A stretch of DNA of 64,000 nucleotides from Chloroflexota bacterium (GTDB taxonomy: Bacteria > Chloroflexota > Anaerolineae > Anaerolineales > Villigracilaceae): the NCBI GenBank assembly GCA_016213105.1, contig JACRBN010000017.1, forward strand, positions 1-64,000, read 5' to 3'. The position numbers were made by a program, and so were the translations under genes. The notes under the pieces were generated by a model. It saw only the letters and a program-made list of their open reading frames with translations. It searched no databases and had not been told where the DNA came from. How positions within the stretch are numbered: position 1 is the stretch's first letter; every line of letters starts with the position of its first letter. Below are positions 33,822-43,951 of this stretch, piece after piece.

Positions 33822-35826
33822 ACTGTTTGCTTTGTTGAGCCTGCTGGTCGTCGCCAGCATGTTGCTCGCAGCCTGCGGCACCACCGCGCCCACCGCGGCT
33901 CCCGCTGAACCCGAAGTTGTCGAGCCGGCTCCCACCGATGCCCCCGAAGTTACCGAGCCCACCGCCGCTCCCGAGACCCCTGGTTTCACTTCCCCCGACG
34001 CGACGACCTTCGTCATCGCTGAGTCCGAAGTCGGTATCGACACCCTCGATCCCGCTCTGGCCTATGACACCGCTTCGGCTGAAGTCATCCAGAACACCTA
34101 CGAAACCCTCGTCTTCTACGATGGCGAAGCTACCGATGCCTTCGTGCCCATGCTGGCCGAGTCCTGGGAAGTTTCCGAAGACGGCTCTGTCTACACCTTC
34201 AAGATCCGCTCCGGTGTGAAGTTCCACCAGGGTGGCGACATGACCCCCTCGGACGTCGCTTATTCCTTCCAGCGCGGCCTGCTCCAGGGTGGTTACTCCT
34301 CCCCGCAGTGGCTGCTCGCCGAGCCTTTCTTCGGCGTCGGCAATGATGACGTCTCCATCGTCGTGGATGGCGAAGGCGCCTGCGCGGATGACCGCGAATG
34401 CCTGTCCGCTCTTCCCGCTGAAGATCTCGTGGCCGCCTGCGAAAAAGTTCAGGGCGCAATCGTGGCTGATGATGCCGCTGGCACCGTCACCATGACCCTG
34501 GCTGGCCCTTGGGGCCCCTTCCTGCCCACCATCGCCCAGACCTGGGGTTCCGTTATGGACAAGGAATGGGTCATTGAGACTGGCGGCTGGGATGGCTCCT
34601 GCGATACCTGGCAGAACTTCTACGGCATGAGCTCCGCTGACGATCCGTTCAGCACCATTGCCAACGGCACCGGCCCCTTCACCCTCGAGAAATTCGCCAA
34701 CGGCGAAGAGATCATCCTGGCCCGCAATGAGAGCTACTGGCGCGAACCCGCCAAGCTCGAGCGTGTCGTGCTCAAGTCCGTGCCTGAATGGGGCACCCGC
34801 TTCTCCATGATGCAGGCCGGCGATGCCGACCTGGCCACTGTGCCTTCCGCCAACCGCTCGCAGATGGACGAACTCGTCGGCGAGAAGTGCGTCTTCAGCA
34901 TCGAGACCAATGCATACACCTGCGAAGTTGTCGATGACACCATGCCCTTCCGCGTCCGCCTTGGCCGCCCGGGCATCAGCCAGGACGTGATCCTGTACAA
35001 CTGGAATATCGCCACCTCCGAGGAAAGCCCGAACCCCTACATCGGCTCCGGCACCATGGACGGCAACGGCGTGCCCGCTGACTTCTTCAGCGATGTCCAC
35101 GTCCGCCGTGGTTTCTCCTATGCCTTCGATTGGGAGACCTTCATCTCCGACGTGTACAACGGCGAAGCCACCCAGTCCTTCCAGCTGACCCTGCCCGGCA
35201 TGCCCGGCTTCTTCCTGGATACCCCGCACTATACCCTCGACCTCGAGAAATCCGCTGAGGAATTCAAGATGGCCGACCTGGACAAGGACGGCATTCCCGC
35301 TGGTGAGGATCCCGAAGGTGACGTTTGGACTGTCGGTTTCCGCGTTCAGATGGCCTACAACCAGGGCAACCCCACCCGCCAGACCACTGCCGAAATCCTG
35401 GCTGGTAACCTGGCCGAAGTCAATGAACTGTTCGTGGTCGAGACCCTCGGTCTGCCGTGGCCTGCTTACCTGCGCTCGCAGCGCGCCAAGCAGATCCCGC
35501 TCATGACCGGTGGCTGGCTCGAAGACATCCACGACCCGCATAACTGGTACCAGCCCTACACCACCGGCACCTACGGTGGTCGCCAGAGCCTGCCCCAGGA
35601 TGTGAAGGATCAGTTCAGCGCCATTCTCGACCGCGGCGTTTCTGAGACCGATCCCGCTGCCCGCGCCGAGATCTACAAGGAAGCCAACCAGCTTTACTAC
35701 GATCTCGCTGTCGGCACCCCGCTTGTCCTGGCCACCGGCCACGGCTTCTCGCAGCGCTGGGTACAGGGCGTGATCCTGAACCCGATCTTCCCCGGCCTGT
35801 ACTACTACACCATCTACAAAGACTAA
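33814..35826 (+). CDS. Peptide ABC transporter substrate-binding lipoprotein (family 5)
   Basis: 670 residues from ATG 33814 with AGGAGAAGAAAG before it; the upstream GTG lies in this site. Signal peptide with lipobox LLAAC, a Pro/Glu/Thr linker, then the SBP_bac_5 fold: LDPALAYDTASAEVIQNTYE, LAESWEVSEDGSVYTFKIRS, SDVAYSFQRG, GTGPFTLEKFANGEEI, DVHVRRGFSYAFDWE. It binds peptides or similar ligands outside the membrane. Codon use is strongly biased to C-ending codons, suggesting high expression. Followed by a GAAA-capped hairpin. Confidence 0.95.
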   Translation: MRKLFALLSLLVVASMLLAACGTTAPTAAPAEPEVVEPAPTDAPEVTEPTAAPETPGFTSPDATTFVIAESEVGIDTLDPALAYDTASAEVIQNTYETLVFYDGEATDAFVPMLAESWEVSEDGSVYTFKIRSGVKFHQGGDMTPSDVAYSFQRGLLQGGYSSPQWLLAEPFFGVGNDDVSIVVDGEGACADDRECLSALPAEDLVAACEKVQGAIVADDAAGTVTMTLAGPWGPFLPTIAQTWGSVMDKEWVIETGGWDGSCDTWQNFYGMSSADDPFSTIANGTGPFTLEKFANGEEIILARNESYWREPAKLERVVLKSVPEWGTRFSMMQAGDADLATVPSANRSQMDELVGEKCVFSIETNAYTCEVVDDTMPFRVRLGRPGISQDVILYNWNIATSEESPNPYIGSGTMDGNGVPADFFSDVHVRRGFSYAFDWETFISDVYNGEATQSFQLTLPGMPGFFLDTPHYTLDLEKSAEEFKMADLDKDGIPAGEDPEGDVWTVGFRVQMAYNQGNPTRQTTAEILAGNLAEVNELFVVETLGLPWPAYLRSQRAKQIPLMTGGWLEDIHDPHNWYQPYTTGTYGGRQSLPQDVKDQFSAILDRGVSETDPAARAEIYKEANQLYYDLAVGTPLVLATGHGFSQRWVQGVILNPIFPGLYYYTIYKD

Positions 35827-35846
35827 GCCGGATCGCAAGTGAATTT

Positions 35847-35874
35847 TCCGGGGGCCTGGAAACAGGCCCCCGGA
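35847..35874 (+). terminator. GAAA-tetraloop hairpin after the binding-protein gene
   Basis: TCCGGGGGCCTG (35847-35858), loop GAAA, CAGGCCCCCGGA (35863-35874): 12 perfect pairs. No T-run. It lies 21 nt after the stop and before the permeases; such hairpins often protect the binding-protein mRNA and lower downstream expression. Confidence 0.7.
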
Positions 35875-35983
35875 TTTCCCTCCCACAACCCCATCCGAAT
35901 TCCGGGTTGCTTAGCGGGAACGTACTCCTGTCATTCCCGCTACGGAAGTCAGAATTCAACTCCTCACGAAAAGAGGTTGCCCA

Positions 35984-37048
35984 ATGGTTAACTATATTAT
36001 CCGCCGCCTGTTGCTGGTGCCCCTGCTGCTCTTTGGCGTCACGGTGCTCATCTTTGTCATGATGAGCTTCCTGCAGCCGGTCGAGCGGCTTGCGTTATAC
36101 ATGCGTGATTTCCCCAAAAACGAAAAGGCCATCCCGGCCCTGATTGCCAAGTATGACCTGGATAAACCCATCTACGTTCAGTATTGGAACTGGCTGATGG
36201 GAAAGGTGGACTCGGCCTCTGGGGAACGTTCCGGCGGCATCCTCTTCGGCGATTTTGGTTATTCGCGTTCCCAGTCCCAGCCGGTTTCGGAGTTGATCAA
36301 GCGCCGCTTCCCCGCCACGCTCGAATTGACGATCTGGGCCGTGGCCCCGGTCATTTTGGTGGGCATCTGGTTGGGCGTCCAGGCGGCCGTTCACCACAAT
36401 GGGTTCATTGACCAGGCTGCGCGCGTCTTCAGCATTATTGGCACCTCCTTCCCGACCTTCGTATTTGGCCTGTTGATGCTGATGATCTTTTACGCCAACC
36501 TGCAATGGTTTCCACCAGGGCGCATATCGGATGAGTTTGCCCGCATCATCGAGTCGGAAGCCTTCCACCGCTACACCACCCTCTACACCTTCGACGCCAT
36601 CCTGAACGGACGCTTCGATATCTTCCTGGATGCCATGCGCCACCTGCTCATGCCGATCCTGACCCTGTCCTACATCAGTTGGGCCACCTTCCTGCGCGTG
36701 ACGCGCGGCTCCATGCTCGAAACCCTGCGCATGGAATACGTGACCACCGCCCGCGCCAAGGGTCTGCCCGAGCGCGACGTGATCTACAAGCACGCCCAGC
36801 CCAACGCCATGCTGCCGGTGGTGACCATGGCCGGCTTCAGCGTGGTCGGCCTGCTGGCGGGCGCGGTCATGACCGAGACCGTCTTCAACTACCCGGGCAT
36901 CGGTTCGGCCGCCGTGCGCGCCGCCACCAGCTTGGACGTGGTGGCCATGCTCGGTTTTGCCCTGTTCGACGGCTTCATCCTGATCATCGCCGCCCTGGTG
37001 GTCGATATCATGTATGCCCTGGTTGACCCGCGCGTCCGACTTTCGTAA
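35984..37048 (+). CDS. Peptide ABC transporter permease, DppB/OppB type
   Basis: 354 residues. N-terminal IIRRLLLVPLLLFGVTVLIF helix, periplasmic loop with DLDKPIYVQYWNWL, then the BPD_transp_1 domain with six helices. The EAA loop that meets the ATPase is EYVTTARAKGLPERDVIYKH. C-terminal YPGIGSAAVRAA and DPRVRLS are typical of DppB. An insertion near ISDEFARIIESEAFHRYTTL enlarges the external loop. 12 nt before the DppC-type gene. Confidence 0.95.
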   Translation: MVNYIIRRLLLVPLLLFGVTVLIFVMMSFLQPVERLALYMRDFPKNEKAIPALIAKYDLDKPIYVQYWNWLMGKVDSASGERSGGILFGDFGYSRSQSQPVSELIKRRFPATLELTIWAVAPVILVGIWLGVQAAVHHNGFIDQAARVFSIIGTSFPTFVFGLLMLMIFYANLQWFPPGRISDEFARIIESEAFHRYTTLYTFDAILNGRFDIFLDAMRHLLMPILTLSYISWATFLRVTRGSMLETLRMEYVTTARAKGLPERDVIYKHAQPNAMLPVVTMAGFSVVGLLAGAVMTETVFNYPGIGSAAVRAATSLDVVAMLGFALFDGFILIIAALVVDIMYALVDPRVRLS

Positions 37049-37060
37049 AAGGAGTTTTCC

Positions 37061-38095
37061 ATGGCACAGACTGTTCCCTCTGGTGATAATAACTTATTGC
37101 GCGATGCCATTCCTGTGCGGAATATCGGGCGTGTAGAGCGTTTCCTCGGCCCCGAAAATTATCGCATCATGCAGGGCCTGATGAAGACCCCGGCTTCGAT
37201 TGCCGGCTTCTCGCTGGTGGTGTTCTTCGTCCTGATCGCGATCCTGGCCCCGGTCATCATCCCCTCCGTGGGCAAGGATCCTTACTCCATTCCGCGCGAT
37301 GGCTTCAAGTCCGACCCGCAGCCAATGGGCACCGAATGGAAGAAAAATGCGCCGGATGCCCCCTTCTGGTTCGCGATCACCGGCCAGGAGAAGTGGACGC
37401 ACATCTTCGGCACCTCGGAAGGTCAGTACGATATTTTCTATGGCATCATCTGGGGCACGCGCACGGCTTTCTATGCCAGCCTGATTGTGACCCTTTCCAC
37501 CCTGCTGATCGGCGTCGTCTACGGTTCCATCGCGGCCTTCTACGGCGGTTGGGTGGACATGGTGCTGATGCGTATCGTGGACGTGCTGTCCATTCTGCCG
37601 GGCGTGCTGGCGGCCCTGATCCTGGCGGCCATCATCACCCCCCTGGTGGGAAAAAGCACCCTGCCGGTTATGATCGCGCTGATCGCCTTCGGCTGGACGG
37701 GTTACTCGCGCTTCATCCGCGCCGACATCCTCTCGGTGCGCGAACGCGATTACGTGCTGGCCGCCCGCGTGGTGGGCGTGCCCGACAGCCGCATCCTCTT
37801 CCAGCACATCCTGCCGAACGCCATCTTCCCGACCCTGATCCTGGCCTCCATGGCCATCGGTGACGTGGTGCTGAGCTTCGCCGGCCTGTCCTTCCTGGGC
37901 GTCGGCGTGGAAATCGGGTATGCCGACTGGGGCCAGCTGCTGTCCTTTGCCCGCAACTGGATCACCAGCCTCAATACCTACTGGTACATCATCGCCTGGC
38001 CTGGCTTCACCCTGGTGCTCTTCGTCATGGGCTGGAACCTGATCGGCGACGCCCTGCGCGATGTGCTCGACCCGCGCATGCGCGGCAAGATGTAG
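37061..38095 (+). CDS. Peptide ABC transporter permease, DppC/OppC type
   Basis: 344 residues. Cytoplasmic N-terminus, first helix IAGFSLVVFFVLIAILAPVI, a periplasmic loop with WTHIFGTSEGQYDIF, and the permease core with EAA loop RDYVLAARVVGVPDSRILFQ. Ends LIGDALRDVLDPRMRGKM, characteristic of DppC. Partner of the preceding permease. The cytochrome gene starts 4 nt after its stop. Confidence 0.95.
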   Translation: MAQTVPSGDNNLLRDAIPVRNIGRVERFLGPENYRIMQGLMKTPASIAGFSLVVFFVLIAILAPVIIPSVGKDPYSIPRDGFKSDPQPMGTEWKKNAPDAPFWFAITGQEKWTHIFGTSEGQYDIFYGIIWGTRTAFYASLIVTLSTLLIGVVYGSIAAFYGGWVDMVLMRIVDVLSILPGVLAALILAAIITPLVGKSTLPVMIALIAFGWTGYSRFIRADILSVRERDYVLAARVVGVPDSRILFQHILPNAIFPTLILASMAIGDVVLSFAGLSFLGVGVEIGYADWGQLLSFARNWITSLNTYWYIIAWPGFTLVLFVMGWNLIGDALRDVLDPRMRGKM

Positions 38096-38099
38096 GCCT

Positions 38100-38816
38100 G
38101 TGCAAACCAAAATACTGTTCCGCATTACCCTGCTCTCCCTTGGAATAGCCCTGCTTTTCGCAGGGCTATTCTTCGATAATGGGCGGGCCGGGCCGCTGGC
38201 ACAAGCCACGCCGACGCGTGACCGCCTGGCCGAGCCGACCCTCCCCCCGGCCCCCTCCCAGGCGGACCGCGGCGCACAGGTGTACTGGCTCTCCTGCCTG
38301 CCCTGTCACGGTGACTTCGGCCAGGGGTTGACTGACGAATTCCGCGCGGCCTACCCCGAAGAGGACCGCAATTGCTGGGACTCGGGCTGCCACGGCGAAC
38401 GTCCGTACGACAACGGCTTCAAACTGCCCAAAAGCATACCAGCGGTGGTGGGCCCGGGCACCCTGCAGAAATACGCCGACGCATCCATCCTGCAGGCCTA
38501 TATCCGCGTGGCCATGCCGTTCTGGAAACCCGGCAGCCTGACCGAGGAGGAGGCCTGGTCGGTGACGGCCTTCGTGCTGCGACAGAACGGGTTGTGGGAT
38601 GAGCGCGTGGAATTGAACGAGTCGAATGCGGGGCAGGTGCGGGTGGGGGCCGTTGCCGCTCCCACTCCCACATCCACGCCGACCCCTGCTAAAACGGAAC
38701 CAGACGGGGACGGGGGGGCTTCCATTCAGGTGGCCTGGCCGGTTATCCTGGGCGGCGTGCTCCTGCTCGCCCTGACCCTGTTCTTCATCCTATCTCCGAA
38801 GAAGTCGTCCCAGTGA
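38100..38816 (+). CDS. Membrane-anchored cytochrome c, with CxxCH and CX4CH motifs
   Basis: 238 residues from GTG 38100; the longer frame overlaps dppC. N-terminal signal/anchor ITLLSLGIALLFAGLFF, then a cytochrome c domain with CLPCHGD (CxxCH) and a second, unusual CWDSGCHGE (CX4CH). A distal Met ligand may be in AMPFWKPG. Pro/Thr linker and a C-terminal helix (VAWPVILGGVLLLALTLFFI) follow. It should be an extracytoplasmic heme protein. Its place within a peptide ABC operon is unexpected. Weak ribosome site suggests coupling to dppC. Confidence 0.85.
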   Translation: MQTKILFRITLLSLGIALLFAGLFFDNGRAGPLAQATPTRDRLAEPTLPPAPSQADRGAQVYWLSCLPCHGDFGQGLTDEFRAAYPEEDRNCWDSGCHGERPYDNGFKLPKSIPAVVGPGTLQKYADASILQAYIRVAMPFWKPGSLTEEEAWSVTAFVLRQNGLWDERVELNESNAGQVRVGAVAAPTPTSTPTPAKTEPDGDGGASIQVAWPVILGGVLLLALTLFFILSPKKSSQ

Positions 38817-38859
38817 GTGCGTCCGCCAATTTTCCGCGCCGCCAGGGATGGCGGCTTGA

Positions 38860-38888
38860 TTGTAGACCGCACCCGGGTATTATATAAT
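38860..38888 (+). promoter_or_regulatory. Promoter before the second binding-protein gene
   Basis: TTGTAG (38860-38865), 17-nt spacer, TATAAT (38883-38888). Predicted start near 38895, which favours ATG 38919 over 38898 as the start of the next gene. Confidence 0.6.
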
Positions 38889-38918
38889 GGGCACACCATG
38901 CAAAGAAGGGACCGCCCC

Positions 38919-40865
38919 ATGAAATTCAGACTCAGCCTGCTTATTGCCCTGACTCTTTCCCTGGCCCTCTCGGCCTGTGGATCATTACCCTTTGGAGGAG
39001 ATGAGCAACCGACGGTGTCCCCGTCTCCTGCCGCTACCCTCCTGCCCGAGACGACGGCCACGCCCGCGCCGCGTGCGTTGACCGTGTGTCTGGGTGAGGA
39101 ACCCAATACGCTTTATCCGTACGCGGGGCCGAATACCGCCGCCCGCAGTGTGCTGGCTGCCGTGTACGATGGCCCGATCGACCAGGTGGGGTACGAATAC
39201 CAGCCCGTGATCCTGACCCAGCTTCCCAGCCTGGAAAACGGGGACGCGCAGATCAACGCTGTGCCTGTGACCCTGGGCAGTGAGATCGTGAATGCGGATG
39301 GCGACCTGGTGAATTTGGCCTCGGGGATGAAGGTGCGCCCGGCCGGCTGCCGCGCCAGCGATTGCGCGATCACCTACGACGGCGCCACGCCGCTCAGCCT
39401 CGACCAGATGGTGGTGACCTTCCACATGCGCCCCGACCTGACCTGGTCCGACGGCACGCCGGTGACCTCCGACGACTCGGTCTACGGTTTCAGCCTGGCC
39501 TCGGACGCCTCGGCGATTGGCTCAACCTACGTCATTGACCGCACCCAGACCTATGAAGCTGCCGACTCGCTCACGATCCAGTGGTGGGGCAAGCCCGGCT
39601 TCATCGACTCTACCTATTTCACCAATTTCTGGGCGCCCGCTCCCAAGCACCAGTGGAGTCAGTTCGAGGTGGCTGCCTTGCAGACCACCGACATTTCCTC
39701 CCGCACACCGATGGGCTGGGGCCCATACATCCTCCAGGAATGGCTGCCCGCTGATCACATCACCCTGGTGAAGAACCCCAACTATTTCCTGGCCAGCCTG
39801 GGCTATCCAAAATTCGACACGCTCATCTTCCGCTTCATCGCCGACCCGAACTCGGCCATCTCGGAACTGGCGGCGGGACGCTGTGACGTGCTCGACCCCA
39901 CCGTGCGCCTCGACAGCCAGTCGGCCCTGCTCCTGCAAATGCAGGCCAGCAACCAGCTTCAGGCGCACTTTGCCCCGGGCATGATCATCGAATGGCTCGG
40001 CCTGGGCATCACCCCGGCCACCTACGACGACGGCTACGATACGCTCTACGAACGCGACCGCCCCGACATCCTCTCGGACCTGCGCACGCGTCAGGCCATC
40101 GCGCTTTGCATGGACCGCCAGAAGATCGTGGATACCGTGCTCTTCGGCCAGACGACCGTTCCGACCACCTACCTGCCCACCGATCATCCGCTCTACAACG
40201 ACGCCGCGGAGACCTACCTTTACGACCCGACCACCGGCGCGGCCCTGCTCGATGAAGCCGGCTGGCGCGACACCGACGGCAATCCCGCCACGCCGCTCCA
40301 GGCCTTTGCGGTCAAGAATGTGCCGGCCGGCACGCCGTTGCTGCTCAACTACTACACCACCACGGCCACCCAGCGCCGCCAGGTGGTTGAGATCATCAGC
40401 CAGTCGCTGGCGGGCTGCGGCATCGGCCTGAACGTTCAGTATTTCTCGCAGAACGACCTGTATTCGTCGGGACCCAGCGGCCTGCTCTTTGGCCGCCGCT
40501 TCGACCTCGTCGAGTTTGCCATGGGGGTCAACAGCTTCGAGCCGCCCTGTGACTGGTTCTCCACGAAGCAGATCCCCACCTCGAAGAATCAATGGATCGG
40601 CACCAACGTGACCGGCTACTCGAATCCCGGCTACGATGCGGCCTGCGCCACCGCCCAGGTCTCCCTGCCCGATGAGGCCGCCTATGTCGAGTCTTATCGC
40701 CAGACCCAGTTGATCTTTGCCTCCGATCTGCCGGCAATTCCGCTGTATTACCGCCTGCGCGTGGCTGCCTCGCGCCCGGACTTCTGCCATTTCGATCTCG
40801 ATCCCTCCGCCAACCCGCTCTGGAATATCGAGGCCTTCGATTACGGGGCGTCCTGCGGAAATTAG
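38919..40865 (+). CDS. ABC transporter substrate-binding lipoprotein (family 5), second copy
   Basis: 648 residues from ATG 38919 (GAAGGGA upstream). Signal MKFRLSLLIALTLSLALSAC with lipobox LSAC. SBP_bac_5 features: TVCLGEEPNTLYPYAGPNTA, LDQMVVTFHMRPDLTWSDGT, GWGPYILQEWLPADHITLVKN (split here as GWGPYILQEW and ADHITLVKN), DLRTRQAIALCMDRQKIVDT and LLDEAGWRDTDGNP. Acts outside the membrane as ligand receptor. Its own promoter precedes it. The third binding protein follows without a gap. Confidence 0.93.
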   Translation: MKFRLSLLIALTLSLALSACGSLPFGGDEQPTVSPSPAATLLPETTATPAPRALTVCLGEEPNTLYPYAGPNTAARSVLAAVYDGPIDQVGYEYQPVILTQLPSLENGDAQINAVPVTLGSEIVNADGDLVNLASGMKVRPAGCRASDCAITYDGATPLSLDQMVVTFHMRPDLTWSDGTPVTSDDSVYGFSLASDASAIGSTYVIDRTQTYEAADSLTIQWWGKPGFIDSTYFTNFWAPAPKHQWSQFEVAALQTTDISSRTPMGWGPYILQEWLPADHITLVKNPNYFLASLGYPKFDTLIFRFIADPNSAISELAAGRCDVLDPTVRLDSQSALLLQMQASNQLQAHFAPGMIIEWLGLGITPATYDDGYDTLYERDRPDILSDLRTRQAIALCMDRQKIVDTVLFGQTTVPTTYLPTDHPLYNDAAETYLYDPTTGAALLDEAGWRDTDGNPATPLQAFAVKNVPAGTPLLLNYYTTTATQRRQVVEIISQSLAGCGIGLNVQYFSQNDLYSSGPSGLLFGRRFDLVEFAMGVNSFEPPCDWFSTKQIPTSKNQWIGTNVTGYSNPGYDAACATAQVSLPDEAAYVESYRQTQLIFASDLPAIPLYYRLRVAASRPDFCHFDLDPSANPLWNIEAFDYGASCGN

Positions 40866-42782
40866 ATGCGACGTCTGATCCTGTCTGCCGCCCTGGGCGC
40901 GCTGCTGCTGGCCGCCTGCTCGGAGCCGACGCCTGCTCCCGTTACCCTGGCATTGCCTGCGCCTGTCGTCGCGGATCCGCCCACCATCACCCCGATTCCC
41001 CATGCCGAGGCCCTGCGCTTTGCCCTGGTGGGCGCCCCGACGGAGGTCAACGCCTGGGCCCTGTTCGACGAGCCGGGCGCGAACTACGCCAACTATGCCC
41101 TGCGCGCGGATGAATATCCGCGCCTGTACCGCCTCTCGATCCCCGCGCGGGAGTTCGAGCCTTTCATCGCGGAAGGCATGCCCAGCGCTGTGATGCAGGA
41201 GGGAGTTTTCACGGTGGCATCGGCCGCCCTGCGCCCCGACCTGCAATGGAGTGATGGCTCCCCGCTCACCGCGCAGGACGTCATCTTCACGATCAACACC
41301 GCCTTGACCTTCCAGCTTGGTTTGGATTGGCTTTCCGCCTACCCTCCCGACCTGCTGGACCACGTCGAGGCTGTGAATGCCGCGATGGTCAAGTTTTATT
41401 TCAAGCGGCCGATCCACGTGGGGAATTGGCAATACGGCGCCTTGCAGGGGCCGATTGTCAGCCAGGCCTATTGGTCGCCCAGGCTGACCGTGGCCGCCGC
41501 CCGGCTCCCCTCCGCGGAATTGATCACCGCGCTCAACGAGCTGAAAGCCAGCGCGGCGGAACTTCAATCCCGCATCGATACCGACAACGCGCAACTGCTG
41601 GCCGCCGTGCCCAACTCGGCGGACGCGGCCGAGTTGAACGCGCGCATCAACCGCAACCAGGCCGACCTCAATTCGGTCAATGGGAAGCTTTCCAAAACGC
41701 AGGACCAGTACGATGCGGCGGTGGCCGAGGCGCGCGCCGCGCTTTTTGCGTTGGATGATGAGAACGAACCGACCTTCGGCCCGTTCCTGCGCGCGACCCG
41801 CGACGGGGACACCTACACACGCGAGGCCAACCCGAAGTATCCCTTCGAGAGACCCAATTACGACCGCGTCGTGTACACGCTGTACGACGGTTTCGCGGCG
41901 GCCAACCAGGCCCTGGATCAGGCCAGCGCGGAGGTTCTACTCACTTCGTCCGGCGCAGGCCAGACGCCGGGCTTCCCCTCCTATCCGACCGGCAGCGCCC
42001 GTTTCCTGGTGTTCAACCCGTCCAACCGCCTGTTTGCTGAACATGCGCTGCGCGCGGCGTTGTCATGCCTCCTCGACAAGGACAGCGCCCTCGCGGGCCA
42101 GGAATGGGCCTACGACGGTTTCATCCTGCCCGGGCCGTGGCAGGAGGGCGAGCCCCGTTCGAACTGTTCGGGCCTGTCGCGTGGGGAGCGGATCCGCAAG
42201 TCGGTCGACCTCCTCAAGGAGGCGGGCTATACCTGGCTCCAGGAGCCGACCACGGACCAGGCCGGGGCCGGGTTGAGTCTGCCCGACGGTACAAACTTCC
42301 CCGCGGTCAGCCTGTTGACCACCTCCCCCGAATACGATCTGTGGCGGGCCAACCTGGGCGTGTACATCCAAACGCAGGCCCAGTATCTGGGCATTCCGCT
42401 GATCCGCCAGGAACTGGACATCGCATCGCTTCGTTATGCCGTGTACAGCAGCGGCGAATACGACATGGCCATCCTCGGCTGGCAGTTGAGCGAGTACCCG
42501 GGCTATCTGTGCGAATGGTTTGGGACTGGCGGACTGTTCACTTACTCCAACGAGAAACTAACCTCCGCCTGCCTGACGCTCGGCTGGAGCGCCGACCTAG
42601 CGACCGCGCGGCAGGCGGCCCGCACGATCCAGTCCATTTTGATGACCGACCTGCCTTTCATCCCACTCTACCTGCACCAGGGTTTCGACGGACGCCGCGG
42701 CGTGACCTATCCGTTTGGCGCGGTGTTGAACGGCTTGTCGGGCTTGTACGGCGCGCCCTCCCTGGCGATTCCTGCGCCCTGA
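40866..42782 (+). CDS. ABC transporter substrate-binding lipoprotein with coiled-coil insertion
   Basis: 638 residues; ATG 40866 directly follows the previous TAG. Lipobox LLLAACS. The family-5 fold is recognisable (LRPDLQWSDGSPLTAQDVIF, LRAALSCLLDKDS, YDMAILGWQLSEYPGYLCEW). Between about residues 218 and 300 it carries a long heptad-like helix (LITALNELKASAAELQSRID, LNARINRNQADLNSVNGKL, AAVAEARAALFAL) that ordinary binding proteins lack. A dimerising or partner-binding role is possible. A tandem relative of the gene before it, perhaps a heteromeric receptor. Confidence 0.88.
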   Translation: MRRLILSAALGALLLAACSEPTPAPVTLALPAPVVADPPTITPIPHAEALRFALVGAPTEVNAWALFDEPGANYANYALRADEYPRLYRLSIPAREFEPFIAEGMPSAVMQEGVFTVASAALRPDLQWSDGSPLTAQDVIFTINTALTFQLGLDWLSAYPPDLLDHVEAVNAAMVKFYFKRPIHVGNWQYGALQGPIVSQAYWSPRLTVAAARLPSAELITALNELKASAAELQSRIDTDNAQLLAAVPNSADAAELNARINRNQADLNSVNGKLSKTQDQYDAAVAEARAALFALDDENEPTFGPFLRATRDGDTYTREANPKYPFERPNYDRVVYTLYDGFAAANQALDQASAEVLLTSSGAGQTPGFPSYPTGSARFLVFNPSNRLFAEHALRAALSCLLDKDSALAGQEWAYDGFILPGPWQEGEPRSNCSGLSRGERIRKSVDLLKEAGYTWLQEPTTDQAGAGLSLPDGTNFPAVSLLTTSPEYDLWRANLGVYIQTQAQYLGIPLIRQELDIASLRYAVYSSGEYDMAILGWQLSEYPGYLCEWFGTGGLFTYSNEKLTSACLTLGWSADLATARQAARTIQSILMTDLPFIPLYLHQGFDGRRGVTYPFGAVLNGLSGLYGAPSLAIPAP

Positions 42783-42793
42783 TGGGTTGAGAT

Positions 42794-42825
42794 ATGTAAA
42801 ACAAGTTCATGGACTTGTTTTACAT
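42794..42825. terminator. 13-bp hairpin after the third binding-protein gene
   Basis: ATGTAAAACAAGT (42794-42806) pairs with ACTTGTTTTACAT (42813-42825). It lies 11 nt after the stop. Its T-tract is within the stem, so termination is possible but not classical. Confidence 0.5.
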
Positions 42826-42837
42826 GCTGGAGCGCTG

Positions 42838-42868
42838 TTTACAAGTTTGCCGCAAGTCGCAGTATAAT
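42838..42868 (+). promoter_or_regulatory. Promoter before the second ATPase pair
   Basis: TATAAT (42863-42868) with TTTACA at 42838-42843 (19-nt spacer) or TTACAA (18-nt). 32 nt upstream of GTG 42901. Confidence 0.5.
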
Positions 42869-42900
42869 GAACGAGTTATTCCAGAAACAGGAGTTATCCC

Positions 42901-43932
<1,032 letters not shown>

Positions 43933-43951
43933 CCCATTGGAGAATGCAAAG

